A stretch of 64,000 bases of DNA from Bacillota bacterium (GTDB taxonomy: Bacteria > Bacillota > Clostridia > Acetivibrionales > DSM-1351), in assembly GCA_023415305.1 (NCBI GenBank), contig JAEZKZ010000039.1, forward strand, positions 18,121 to 82,120, read 5' to 3'. Made by a program: the position numbers and the translations under genes. Positions 17,363 through 25,981 of this stretch are shown piece by piece (position 1 is the stretch's first letter; each line of letters begins with the position of its first letter). Below the pieces are notes generated by a model. The model was not told the DNA's origin and did not search any database. It saw only the letters and a program-made list of their open reading frames with translations.

Positions 17363-18184
17363 ATGAACAAAATGAAAAGAAGGTTAATCTGCTTATCTGC
17401 GTTGCTTGTAATAGCTTTCGTGGTAACTGCATGTGGTTCTTCCGCAGACAGTAAGGCGGCAGAAGGTGCAAAGGCAGGACAACAGATACTTAAGGTCGGA
17501 GTAGACGACACATATCCGCCAATGGAATTTAAAGATGAATCAAATACCACTGTCGGATTCGATATTGATGTAGCTACTGAGGTTGCAAAGAGACTCGATA
17601 TGAAGGCTGAATTTGTATCAAACGACTGGGCGGGTATATTTCTTGCCTTGGAAGCAAATAAGTTTGATGTTATTGTTTCATCAGTAAGCCGTAATGAGGA
17701 AAGAATGGCTAAATATGCCATGACAACTCCGTATATTGCAAATGCGCAGGTTATCGTTGTACCTGCTGCTGATACAACAATAAAGGAACCAAAAGATCTC
17801 GCGGGAAAAAATGTTGGCGTACAGATCGGTACTACTGCTGATGAATCCTGTGGCGAATACCTTAAAACTACAAAGTTTACACTTAAGCAATATGACCAGG
17901 TAATTCAGCCGTTCTCAGATATGAAGGCTGACAGACTTGACGCAATAGTAGTTGACGAAGTTGTTGCAAGATACTACGTAAAGAAAGACCCAAAAAGCTA
18001 TAAGGTATCAAGTGCAAGATTGACAAATGAGCCAATAGGAATCTGTTTTGCCAAAAATAATACAGAGCTGAGAGATAAGGCTCAAAAAGCCTTGGAAGAA
18101 ATGTTTGCAGACGGAACAATGAAGAAATTATCCGAAAAATGGTTTGATGAAGATCTTACCGGGAACGTAAAGGATATTAAGTAA
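17363..18184 (+). CDS. Polar amino-acid ABC transporter, substrate-binding lipoprotein
   Basis: A family 3 extracellular solute-binding protein of 273 residues. A lipoprotein signal peptide ends VIAFVVTACGSS, with the lipid-modified Cys near residue 22. The mature protein has the hallmark LKVGVDDTYPPMEF, a TVGFDIDVATEVAKRL signature, and SSVSRNEERMAKYAMTTPY, which marks polar amino-acid or opine binders. It captures the ligand outside and delivers it to the permease encoded next. The exact amino acid cannot be read. A strong hairpin follows the stop, which would keep its mRNA level above that of the membrane genes. Confidence 0.93.
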   Translation: MNKMKRRLICLSALLVIAFVVTACGSSADSKAAEGAKAGQQILKVGVDDTYPPMEFKDESNTTVGFDIDVATEVAKRLDMKAEFVSNDWAGIFLALEANKFDVIVSSVSRNEERMAKYAMTTPYIANAQVIVVPAADTTIKEPKDLAGKNVGVQIGTTADESCGEYLKTTKFTLKQYDQVIQPFSDMKADRLDAIVVDEVVARYYVKKDPKSYKVSSARLTNEPIGICFAKNNTELRDKAQKALEEMFADGTMKKLSEKWFDEDLTGNVKDIK

Positions 18185-18204
18185 TAAAGCGTTTAAAGTA
18201 TTTG

Positions 18205-18243
18205 ATATAGACAAGAGAATTAAATAAATTCTCTTGTCTATAT
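18205..18243 (+). terminator. Strong hairpin between binding protein and permease genes
   Basis: A perfect 17-bp stem (ATATAGACAAGAGAATT and its complement) with a 5-base loop. The following T run is weak, so it probably acts as a partial terminator or 3' stabiliser that sets unequal expression within the operon. Confidence 0.7.
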
Positions 18244-18288
18244 TTAAAAATAGAAAGATAAAAAAGGTATAATAGGGAGTTGTTAAAA

Positions 18289-18939
18289 TTGGATTTTATA
18301 TTAAGTAAAATGCCTCAATTACTGGAAGGAAGTGTTGTAACACTTCAATTGACAGTTGTGGCAGTAATATTCGGTATGATACTTGGCCTCTTTTTAGCAC
18401 TTGGAAGGCTGTCAAAGAATGTTTTTATTGATAAACTTTGCTGGTTCTATATTTGGCTTTTCAGAGGAACTCCTCTAATAATGCAGATATTCTTCTTTTA
18501 CTATGGTTTGCCTCTTATTTTTGGTCAAGCTATGTCTTTTAGTGCAATGACTAATGCCTACATAGCACTTGCTCTCAATTCGGGAGCGTACCTGGCCGAA
18601 ATAATAAGAGCTGCGATACAGTCAATAGACAAAGGTCAAATGGAAGCGGCAAAGGCTTTGGGAATGAGCTATGGACAAGCTATGAGAAGGGTTATTGTTC
18701 CTCAATCCTACAGAAGACTTATTCCTCCGGTGGGAAACGAAGTGATAGCCTTGCTTAAAGACTCTGCCTTAGTCTCAACTATTGGAATGGCAGAGTTGCT
18801 AAGAAATACTTCTCAGATAGTCAATGCAACAGGAAATGCCTTGATTTATTTACCATCAGCTGCGCTGTATTTATTAATGACATCTTTATTTACCTTTGTT
18901 TTTGAAAAACTAGAAAAGAAATATTCAGTATACGAATAG
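18289..18939 (+). CDS. Polar amino-acid ABC transporter, permease
   Basis: A 216-residue inner-membrane permease of the HisM/GlnP family with about five helices. The GGSVVTLQLTVVAV-like opening (EGSVVTLQLTVVAVIFG) and the RGTPLIMQIFFFYYGLP motif are typical, as is the EAAKALGMSYGQAMRRVIVPQ coupling loop that docks on the ATPase. It probably works as a homodimer, since only one permease gene is present. Initiation is TTG, nine bases after GGGAG; a TTG 9 bp earlier is directly adjacent to that ribosome site and less likely. Confidence 0.92.
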   Translation: MDFILSKMPQLLEGSVVTLQLTVVAVIFGMILGLFLALGRLSKNVFIDKLCWFYIWLFRGTPLIMQIFFFYYGLPLIFGQAMSFSAMTNAYIALALNSGAYLAEIIRAAIQSIDKGQMEAAKALGMSYGQAMRRVIVPQSYRRLIPPVGNEVIALLKDSALVSTIGMAELLRNTSQIVNATGNALIYLPSAALYLLMTSLFTFVFEKLEKKYSVYE

Positions 18940-18952
18940 GGAGAGAGACGGC

Positions 18953-19714
18953 ATGGGAAGAATGATAAAAGTTGAAAATGTATATAAGTCGTTTGGAACC
19001 CTTGAGGTGCTAAAAAATATAAATCTTGAGGTTCAGCAGGGAGAGGTGCTTTGTATAATTGGTCCCAGTGGCTCAGGAAAGAGCACCCTGCTCAGATGTC
19101 TTAACCATCTTGAGGTAATTACAAGCGGGAAAATAATGATTGAAGATGAACTCCTTGCAGAGAAAATAGATGGTAAAAGCCAATTTAAAATTACGCATAA
19201 GAAGATTTCGGAGATATGTACAGAATTGGGGATGGTATTCCAGCGATTTAACCTGTTTCCACATATGACCGTTATACAAAATATTATTGAGGCACCGGTT
19301 CTGGTTAAGAAAATACCTAAAGCCCAAGCTGTAAGCTATGGGATGGAATTATTGAAAATGGTAGGCCTTGAGGATAAAAAGGATGAATATCCTGCACGTC
19401 TTTCTGGCGGTCAGCAGCAAAGGGTTGCTATTGCAAGAGCGCTTGCAATGAAACCTAAAATAATGCTTTTTGATGAGCCAACATCAGCTCTTGACCCCGA
19501 ACTCGTTGGTGAAGTTCTCGAGGTTATGAAAAAGCTGGCGAGAGATGGTATGACAATGGTGGTTGTTACTCATGAAATGGGCTTTGCCAAAGAAGTAGGA
19601 TCTAGAGTAATATTTATGGACAAAGGTGAAATCAGTGAAGAGGGTTCCCACGAGGAGATATTTACAAACCCTAAAAACGAGAGAACCAGAGCCTTTCTGC
19701 AAAAAGTGCTGTAG
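18953..19714 (+). CDS. Polar amino-acid ABC transporter, ATP-binding protein
   Basis: A 253-residue ATPase of the GlnQ/HisP type. Walker A GPSGSGKSTLLR, Q-loop VFQRFNLFPHMTV, signature LSGGQQQRVAIARAL, Walker B IMLFDEPTSALDPEL and switch His in VVVTHEMGFAKEV are all intact. A short insertion between Walker A and the Q-loop (about residues 60-85) is common in clostridial members. It powers the permease encoded 13 bp upstream. The operon ends at a hairpin about 70 bp downstream. Confidence 0.94.
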   Translation: MGRMIKVENVYKSFGTLEVLKNINLEVQQGEVLCIIGPSGSGKSTLLRCLNHLEVITSGKIMIEDELLAEKIDGKSQFKITHKKISEICTELGMVFQRFNLFPHMTVIQNIIEAPVLVKKIPKAQAVSYGMELLKMVGLEDKKDEYPARLSGGQQQRVAIARALAMKPKIMLFDEPTSALDPELVGEVLEVMKKLARDGMTMVVVTHEMGFAKEVGSRVIFMDKGEISEEGSHEEIFTNPKNERTRAFLQKVL

Positions 19715-19780
19715 TCTGATTATTACACGGGGAAAAGGTATTTAAGTTGTATTGAAATAATTTAAATGTTTATATACAAT

Positions 19781-19813
19781 AAAAAAACATATATTAGATA
19801 TATATGTTTTTTT
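19781..19813 (+). terminator. Rho-independent terminator of the importer operon
   Basis: AAAAAAACATATAT pairs with ATATATGTTTTTTT around a short loop. An outer ATTGAAATAA/TTATTTCAAT pairing extends the structure, making it symmetrical enough to work in both directions. Confidence 0.75.
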
Positions 19814-19907
19814 ATTTCAATGAAAGTATGAATGAATTAATGCGCGTGGCCTGAATTTCCTTAATACATTAAACCGAATAAATATTCAGTTTAAAGAAAA
19901 AGGCCCA

Positions 19908-19957
19908 GTGTGACAGGTTGCTGTCACACATATGCAAGCAAAAGTGGCTCTGCCACC
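19908..19957 (+). other. Two adjacent small hairpins upstream of the YitT gene
   Basis: The first is a perfect 9-bp stem (GTGTGACAG/CTGTCACAC, GTTG loop). The second is AAAGTGGC with GCCAC-CTTT around TCT. They lie about 80-125 bp before the start codon and could be an operator or a leader structure; no known riboswitch is recognised. Confidence 0.4.
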
Positions 19958-20034
19958 TTTGTTATTGTAAAATTTTAGAGATAGTCAAGGTAACAGGCAA
20001 TAAATTTTATTGATATCGGAAACGTGGAGGGCAA

Positions 20035-20940
20035 ATGTCACTTAAAAAGGTAGCAGCGTTTATTAAAGTATATTTTCTTATTACATTTGGTGCAGCTATT
20101 ACTGCACTTGCAATAAACATATTTCTTGTACCTTACAAAATTGCACCCGGCGGTCTTAGTGGTCTGGCAACAGTAATTTTTTATCTTAGCGGCGGCAGAT
20201 TCCCGGTGGGAACCGTGATGCTGATTATTAATATTCCTCTTTTTATTATGGGCTATAAATTTATCGGCAGACATTTCTTTATAAGAACCTTATATGGGAC
20301 AATTATGCTATCTGTAATTATTGACCTGACCGAATCCTATTCTGCTGTTTTAGCAAAAAAAATACTGGTAAATGGTGGTGGCACATCAGCACCGGATATT
20401 CTGCTTTACAGTATTATCGGCGGTTTTGTAAGCGGTATAGGCCTTGGGATAGTATTAAAAATGGAAGCTACAACCGGTGGAACTGAATTAGCTGCAAAAC
20501 TTTTAAATAAACCTATTAAAAATCTGACAATTGGCCAGATTCTTCTTGCCATTGATGCATTAATCATTGTTTTCGCAATCATTGCCTTTAATAGTGTCCT
20601 TATTGGTTTGTACTCACTGGTAAGTCTTTTTATAACCACAAAGGTTATTGATGCTATGGTAGAGGGGGTTGACTATGCAAGAGCCGTACTAATAATCTCT
20701 GAGCATCAGGAAGAAATAGCAAAGAGAATTATTATTGAAATGGATAGAGGTGTTACAGAATTAAAAGGAAGAGGAGTATACTCGGGTAAGGATAAAAATG
20801 TCCTTTTATGTGTCCTCTCAAGAAATGAGATTCAACACTTGAAGGAGATTGTACACGCTTTGGATTCAGACGCTTTTATGATCCTGGCAGACGTAAGAGA
20901 GGTTTTAGGCGAGGGCTTTAACGGAGTTCCAAAAAAGTAG
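20035..20940 (+). CDS. YitT family membrane protein
   Basis: A 301-residue protein with five or six membrane segments in the first 200 residues (opening LITFGAAITALAINIFLVPYKIAPGGLSGLATV, given here as FLVPYKIAPGGLSGLATV) and a C-terminal cytoplasmic DUF2179 domain (GVTELKGRGVYSGKDKNVLL). That pairing defines the YitT/YvjA group of Firmicutes, whose biochemical role is unknown. It has its own GGAGGGCAA ribosome site and appears monocistronic. Confidence 0.88.
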   Translation: MSLKKVAAFIKVYFLITFGAAITALAINIFLVPYKIAPGGLSGLATVIFYLSGGRFPVGTVMLIINIPLFIMGYKFIGRHFFIRTLYGTIMLSVIIDLTESYSAVLAKKILVNGGGTSAPDILLYSIIGGFVSGIGLGIVLKMEATTGGTELAAKLLNKPIKNLTIGQILLAIDALIIVFAIIAFNSVLIGLYSLVSLFITTKVIDAMVEGVDYARAVLIISEHQEEIAKRIIIEMDRGVTELKGRGVYSGKDKNVLLCVLSRNEIQHLKEIVHALDSDAFMILADVREVLGEGFNGVPKK

Positions 20941-21125
20941 CTATAGCTAGTATTAATAGTTGATAATAATAGTCTATAAAAAAACTTGTACTTTTGTGTT
21001 TTAATAGAATAAAAGGTGGCATCTATTATATAACCTGTTTCAATATGAAGAGCTGGTTTTACTATCTTACAGTGAAAATAGCTATATGTTGAAAAATTAT
21101 ATATAAAACGGAGGATGCTAATGCT

Positions 21126-22814
21126 ATGAAATTAAAAATTGGAGTAAAAATATTTATTAGCTTTTTTGTTATAACCTCTCTAATTATTTTGGTAAGCGTT
21201 ATCGGGCTGATTGGAATGTATTCAGTAAACAGCTCATATGGAGTAATTGTTAATGAAAATATCCCTGTAGAAATTCTTGTAAAGGAAGTTAGATCTATAA
21301 ATCTGGAACAGGTTGCTACTGTAAGAGGTTACATGGTATATAGGGAAGAACAATTTACTGAACAATATAATTCTTTATCCGACCGGCTAAATCTTGTATT
21401 TAAGGAAATTGAGGGGAAGGCTAGAACAACCGAGTCCCAAGAATTCCTTAAGGCATTGAAAACCAGCCATGATGAATATGATAAAGGAGTTCAGGTTGTA
21501 TTTGATAAAGTTAGAAATGGAGAGATGGATGAAGCCATTGCTTTAGGTACTACAGTAAAAGAAAATGTAGACGATATAAAAAGAATAACTGAGGACTGGA
21601 GTACATACGTTAAAAATATAGATGCACAAGCTATTGATAAAACCGAAAATAACATAAAAGCAAGAATAAGTATATTACTTATTATCGTAATTATTACTGT
21701 CTTAGGAGCTGTATTAGTTGGTTATATGCTTACAAGAAATATTGCAAGACCAATAAAAGCATTGACAACAATAGCGGGCAGAATTTCTGAGGGTGACCTT
21801 ACTCAGCAGATACCGGAAGTCCGGTCCAAAGATGAAATCCGTGAACTGGGTCATGCCTTCTCAAATATGGTTCTGAATCTCAGGACACTGATTGTAAATG
21901 TTAGCGATGCTTCCCAGGAACTTGTGGCCTCAAGTGAAGAGCTTGCTGCTTCCTCGGGGGAAGTATCCAAGGTTTCGGAACAGATTGCAATAACTGTATC
22001 GGAGTTGGCGAGAGGAGCATCAGAGCAGGCTGTATCCTCTGAAAAAGGCAATGCAAAAATCCTGGATACAGTTGAAGGACTAGCCCGTATAGCTGAAGAA
22101 ATGTCCGCCTCTGAAAAGATTATGCAACAGGCGAAGGAAGTAGTAAAAAACGGTGAAGAATCTGTAAGGTATCAGGAACAAAAAGTAAAAGAAAATAATG
22201 AAACATCACTGGAGGTTGCGGATGCAATATCTGAATTATCGGACAAATCTCAGGAAATAGGAAAAATTTTGGAGGTAATTCGAAGTATTTCCGACCAAAC
22301 AAACCTGCTGGCATTAAATGCTGCCATAGAAGCTGCAAGAGCAGGAGAGGCCGGAAAGGGTTTCTCGGTTGTGGCAGATGAAATCCGTAAACTTGCTGAG
22401 CAGTCGAGCCTCTCTGTAAAGCAGATTGATACAATTATCAGGGAGGTACAGTCGGGAGTTAATTCTGCGGTTGTAAAAATGGACAAGTCAAAGGCTGTCG
22501 CAATTGAACAATCGGCATCTCTGGTAAGTACAGTTGCCGCATTTGATAACATCGCCGAAGTTGTTGAGAATATTAACAGTAAAATTCTTATGGTTGCTGG
22601 AAGGGCCCAAGACCTGAGTAGAAATGCCGTACAGGCTGGAGATGAGATCACCGGGATAGCCAGCGTAGCCCAGCAGACTGCTGCAAGTACCCAGGAGGTT
22701 GCAGCAGCAACAGAGGAGCAATCATCTACGGTACATCAGATTACTGAGGCTGCGGAAGGTTTAACACAATTGGCTTTACAGCTTCAGGACGGCATCAGGA
22801 AATTTAATGTTTAA
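21126..22814 (+). CDS. Methyl-accepting chemotaxis protein (4HB type)
   Basis: A 562-residue receptor. Its order is a transmembrane helix at about 10-30, an all-helical ligand domain of the 4HB_MCP type to about 180, a second transmembrane helix to about 205, a HAMP domain (RPIKALTTIAGRISEGDLT), and the long signalling coiled coil. The tip sequence QTNLLALNAAIEAARAG is intact, so it should bind CheW and CheA. The receptor cannot be assigned a ligand. It stands alone, 600 bp before the histidine-kinase operon, and is closed by its own terminator. Confidence 0.95.
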   Translation: MKLKIGVKIFISFFVITSLIILVSVIGLIGMYSVNSSYGVIVNENIPVEILVKEVRSINLEQVATVRGYMVYREEQFTEQYNSLSDRLNLVFKEIEGKARTTESQEFLKALKTSHDEYDKGVQVVFDKVRNGEMDEAIALGTTVKENVDDIKRITEDWSTYVKNIDAQAIDKTENNIKARISILLIIVIITVLGAVLVGYMLTRNIARPIKALTTIAGRISEGDLTQQIPEVRSKDEIRELGHAFSNMVLNLRTLIVNVSDASQELVASSEELAASSGEVSKVSEQIAITVSELARGASEQAVSSEKGNAKILDTVEGLARIAEEMSASEKIMQQAKEVVKNGEESVRYQEQKVKENNETSLEVADAISELSDKSQEIGKILEVIRSISDQTNLLALNAAIEAARAGEAGKGFSVVADEIRKLAEQSSLSVKQIDTIIREVQSGVNSAVVKMDKSKAVAIEQSASLVSTVAAFDNIAEVVENINSKILMVAGRAQDLSRNAVQAGDEITGIASVAQQTAASTQEVAAATEEQSSTVHQITEAAEGLTQLALQLQDGIRKFNV

Positions 22815-22854
22815 TCACCTGGAAACATAGACTTCAAATAAGACATTATAAAAC

Positions 22855-22885
22855 GTGATGCCCATTGTGGGGCGTCACTTTTTTT
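22855..22885 (+). terminator. Rho-independent terminator after the MCP gene
   Basis: GTGATGCCC pairs with GGGCGTCAC (one G-T pair) around a 6-base loop, followed by seven T. Confidence 0.8.
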
Positions 22886-23391
22886 GCAAATCGGTTATCA
22901 ATAGCAACTGTTGCTGTAAGATATCCTGTGACAGCCAATCCCTTCCTGACCTTCGTAACCCGCCTGGTTATAAGTACTCAGGTAATTTATCAGCAGCTGC
23001 ATTTCGCAGACATGACCAAGATTCTGAATACCATCGGTGTCGCCATATTTTGCCTTATGCAGATATTCATCAGTTAATACAATATCTATTGTCACATGCA
23101 CAATCCATTGGCACATGCACTTTACTTATAGATTGATTACATAATATAATTATTTGTAATTTGTAAAATTGTACAAAAAATTGTTTGGTGATCTATAAAA
23201 ACGGGCATAAATTAATAAAACAATATTATAAATTTGACATATTATCCTATAAAATGAAGAAATGTAATGTTGAGTTGTCCTAAAGTGCTGTGACATCCTG
23301 AAATACGCTAAAGGTATCGGAAAATATCTGCTTGTTGAAATAAATTAATAAAAGTTATCCTACTGCCGAAAACATATCTATTAAACCTACG
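22886..23391. other. Intergenic region with a possible gene remnant
   Basis: About 500 bp without a convincing gene. The part from 22890 to 23130 has balanced base composition unlike the AT-rich remainder and stays open in two frames. The minus-strand frame reads DEYLHKAKYGDTDGIQNLG followed by a Cys- and Tyr-rich stretch; it has no ribosome site. It may be a decayed gene. The part from 23140 to 23390 is AT-rich and leads to the kinase promoter. Confidence 0.35.
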
Positions 23392-23400
23392 TGCTATAAT
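23392..23400 (+). promoter_or_regulatory. Extended -10 promoter of the kinase operon
   Basis: TGCTATAAT is a perfect extended -10 element; no good -35 is present 17 bp upstream. Transcription would begin near 23407, which excludes the GTG at 23409 and supports the TTG start of the kinase. Confidence 0.55.
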
Positions 23401-23432
23401 AGTAAAATGTGCCTGGAGGAGGGAGTTTAGAT

Positions 23433-25835
23433 TTGAGATTTAGGAAAAGCAGCATTCAGAATAATTTTTCAGTTTATATAATATTTTTTGTTTTGACATT
23501 TACACTAATATTTATATCTGAATTTAGTACAAATGCAATGCCGACTGACAGAAAAAGTGTATTGATAATAAATTCTTATTCTGAAGGTCTGTCATGGACT
23601 GAGAAGGAAAATGACGGTATATTGGAAAAACTGAAGGATGCTGGAGAACTCCTTGACATTTCTGTAGAGTTTATGGATTGGAAGGTTTATCCTGATAATA
23701 CCAACCTCAAATATTTAAGTGATTATATGAGATATAAATATTTAAAAAAGCATATTGATATAGTTATAACCACTGATGACGCGGCGTTGAAATTTGCTTT
23801 AGAGCACAGAAAGGAACTTTTCGACAATGCACCGGTCATTTTTTGCGGTGTAAATGCTCAAGGTGTTGAAACCTTAACTGCCAATGAAAGAGAAGTCGCA
23901 GGTATTATTGAAGAAGTAGATGCTGAAGGTACAATTCGGCAAGCTTTTAAAATTAACCCTGATTTGCGGGAGATATATGTAATTTTTGACAATTCTGAAA
24001 GCGGAATTTCAACCTGGGAACTTACAAAAAAATCTGCTGTGAAGGTATCTTCTAATATTAACCTGATACCTCTGAATAAAGGAAGTTACAAAGAGATCCT
24101 TGCGAGGGTAGAACAAGCGGGCAAAGACAGTATAATACTTATTACTACCTATCATAATGATGAAGAGGGAAACATCTTAGGCTTTGAGAATTTTACAAAA
24201 CTTATCAGCGAAGTCAGTAAGGTTCCGGTATATCATTTGTATGAGTTCGGACTTGGCCATGGCGCAGTTGGCGGAAGCATGCTAAGTGGAAGTGTTCAGG
24301 GAAAATTGGCCGGAGAGTTGGCTTTAAAGGTATTAAAAGGGGAGGACCTTTCCCGGATATCTCTTAATAATACAAGTGCCGCTCGTTATATGTTTGACTA
24401 TAAAGTCCTAAAGCAGTTTAATATCAGCACTGACCAGCTACCGGATGACAGTATACTTATCAATGAACCTCCTTCAGTTTTTAAGGAGTATAAAAATGTT
24501 ATTATTTCTGCTTCAATATTACTAGTATTATTGGTTGTATTTATATTTATTCTGTTGGTTTATATTAATAGAATAAACAAGATAAAACAGGAACTGGCAA
24601 AAAGCCATGCCGAGTTATCAAAGATTTATGATGACCTTACAGCTTCAGACAAGGAGCTAAAACGTCAATATGATGAACTATCCGTGGTTAAAGAAGACCT
24701 TAGTTCCAGCGAAGCTCGCTACAGGCAGCTGTATGAAAAAATGCTTAACGGTTATTTTGTTTTTGAACCTGTAATAGATGAAGAATGTAAGCTTACGGAT
24801 TTACGGTTTGTAGAACTAAATCCGAGCTTCGGCTATCAGACCAAAAGAAACATTTCTGATTTGCCCGGAAAAACCTGGAGTGAGGTATTCGGTAATATAA
24901 ATATTGATCAGCATATTTTCCAAAGAGTATTGTACTCAGGGGAAACAGAACAGTTTGAAACCTATTATGCCGGTATCAATACATATTATCTAGTTAATGC
25001 ATTTAAAATCAGCAGCAATCAGGTGGGTGTGGTATTTGAGAACATTACAAACTATAAACTTGCAATAAAAGAAATTCTTAAACTAAATGAGGAGTTGGAG
25101 GAAAGGGTTATGGACAGAACTCGTGAATTGCAGTCTGCCGTAAGTCACCTTGAGTCTTTCACCCATACTGTATCCCATGACCTAAAATCACCACTGCGGG
25201 CGGTGGAAAGCTATATAAAAATTATACTGGAGGACTACGGGAAGCATTTAAACATTGAGGTGCAGGAAATGTTATCCTGTGTGAAAAACATATCCACAGG
25301 TATGATAGAACTGGTGAATAAATTGCTTCTCTTCTCAACGACATCGAGGTCTGAGCTAAAAATAGAAGAAATAAATATTGAAGATAAGTTTAACGACTGC
25401 TTCAGTGAACTGAAAGTTGCGTATCCTGATCGAAGCATCGAGCTTGTAATCGAAACAGGACTGCCTTTAGTTATGGCAGATAGAATTCTGTTAAGGCAGG
25501 TTATACACAATATACTTTCAAATTCCTTCAAGTTCACAAAGGAACGGAAACGGGCGCGAATCAAAGTGGGAAGTACTCTTACTGAAAACGAGTATGTGTT
25601 TTATGTAAAGGATAACGGAATAGGGTTTGATATGAAATATTCAGGCAAACTTTTTGGGATATTTCAAAGGCTTCATACCAGTGAAGAATTTGAAGGTTCC
25701 GGGATCGGCCTTGTTACCATAAAAAGTATTATTGAAAAACATGGAGGAAGAACATGGATTGAGGGGGAAACTGGAGTCGGAACCACAATATATTTTACTA
25801 TTCCATACCGGATGAGCCCTATACAGCAACTATAA
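23433..25835 (+). CDS. Sensor histidine kinase with ABC-type substrate-binding sensor domain
   Basis: An 800-residue kinase. One N-terminal transmembrane helix or uncleaved signal is followed by an extracellular domain to about residue 340 that resembles PF04392 (ABC substrate-binding, opening KSVLIINSYSEGLSWTEKEN). A second transmembrane helix lies at about 355-380, then a coiled coil, a PAS domain (RYRQLYEKMLNGYFVFEP), HisKA with the phospho-acceptor His in HTVSHDLKSPLRAVESY, and HATPase with NILSNSFKFT, DNGIGFD and GSGIGLVTIKSIIEKHGG. The sensed ligand is probably a small molecule. TTG start follows GGAGGAGGGAG. Its partner is the AraC-type regulator downstream. Confidence 0.9.
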   Translation: MRFRKSSIQNNFSVYIIFFVLTFTLIFISEFSTNAMPTDRKSVLIINSYSEGLSWTEKENDGILEKLKDAGELLDISVEFMDWKVYPDNTNLKYLSDYMRYKYLKKHIDIVITTDDAALKFALEHRKELFDNAPVIFCGVNAQGVETLTANEREVAGIIEEVDAEGTIRQAFKINPDLREIYVIFDNSESGISTWELTKKSAVKVSSNINLIPLNKGSYKEILARVEQAGKDSIILITTYHNDEEGNILGFENFTKLISEVSKVPVYHLYEFGLGHGAVGGSMLSGSVQGKLAGELALKVLKGEDLSRISLNNTSAARYMFDYKVLKQFNISTDQLPDDSILINEPPSVFKEYKNVIISASILLVLLVVFIFILLVYINRINKIKQELAKSHAELSKIYDDLTASDKELKRQYDELSVVKEDLSSSEARYRQLYEKMLNGYFVFEPVIDEECKLTDLRFVELNPSFGYQTKRNISDLPGKTWSEVFGNINIDQHIFQRVLYSGETEQFETYYAGINTYYLVNAFKISSNQVGVVFENITNYKLAIKEILKLNEELEERVMDRTRELQSAVSHLESFTHTVSHDLKSPLRAVESYIKIILEDYGKHLNIEVQEMLSCVKNISTGMIELVNKLLLFSTTSRSELKIEEINIEDKFNDCFSELKVAYPDRSIELVIETGLPLVMADRILLRQVIHNILSNSFKFTKERKRARIKVGSTLTENEYVFYVKDNGIGFDMKYSGKLFGIFQRLHTSEEFEGSGIGLVTIKSIIEKHGGRTWIEGETGVGTTIYFTIPYRMSPIQQL

Positions 25836-25874
25836 TGGAAACCGCTTGTAGTAAAAAATTGGCTAAAAGCTTTA

Positions 25875-25981
25875 AAAGCGCACATGGCCAATTAACCTCC
25901 TTTATTCGCCTCACAGCGGATTTCGAGGAAATAGTTTTATATACATTTTGTTGCCGCTATCAGGCTCATGGAGGTTAATAT
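25875..25981 (+). repeat. Dispersed leader element, copy 2 (SD plus anti-SD)
   Basis: Positions 25875-25910 repeat 173-208 exactly in inverted orientation, and 25963-25981 repeats 105-123 exactly (GGCTCATGGAGGTTAATAT in the sense direction). ATTAACCTCC at 25891-25900 is complementary to GGAGGTTAAT at 25970-25979, the ribosome site of the next gene. The centre (ACATTTTGTTGCCGCTATCA) resembles the argD leader. The element fills almost all of the gap between kinase and regulator genes. Confidence 0.65.

Noticed and set aside
22250..22651. 133-codon minus-strand frame inside the MCP gene
   Set aside because: Shadow of the conserved signalling tip; no start signals and no neighbours in that direction.
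22855..23136. 93-codon plus-strand frame after the MCP terminator
   Set aside because: Begins within the terminator hairpin, has no ribosome site and an improbable Cys/His-rich composition.
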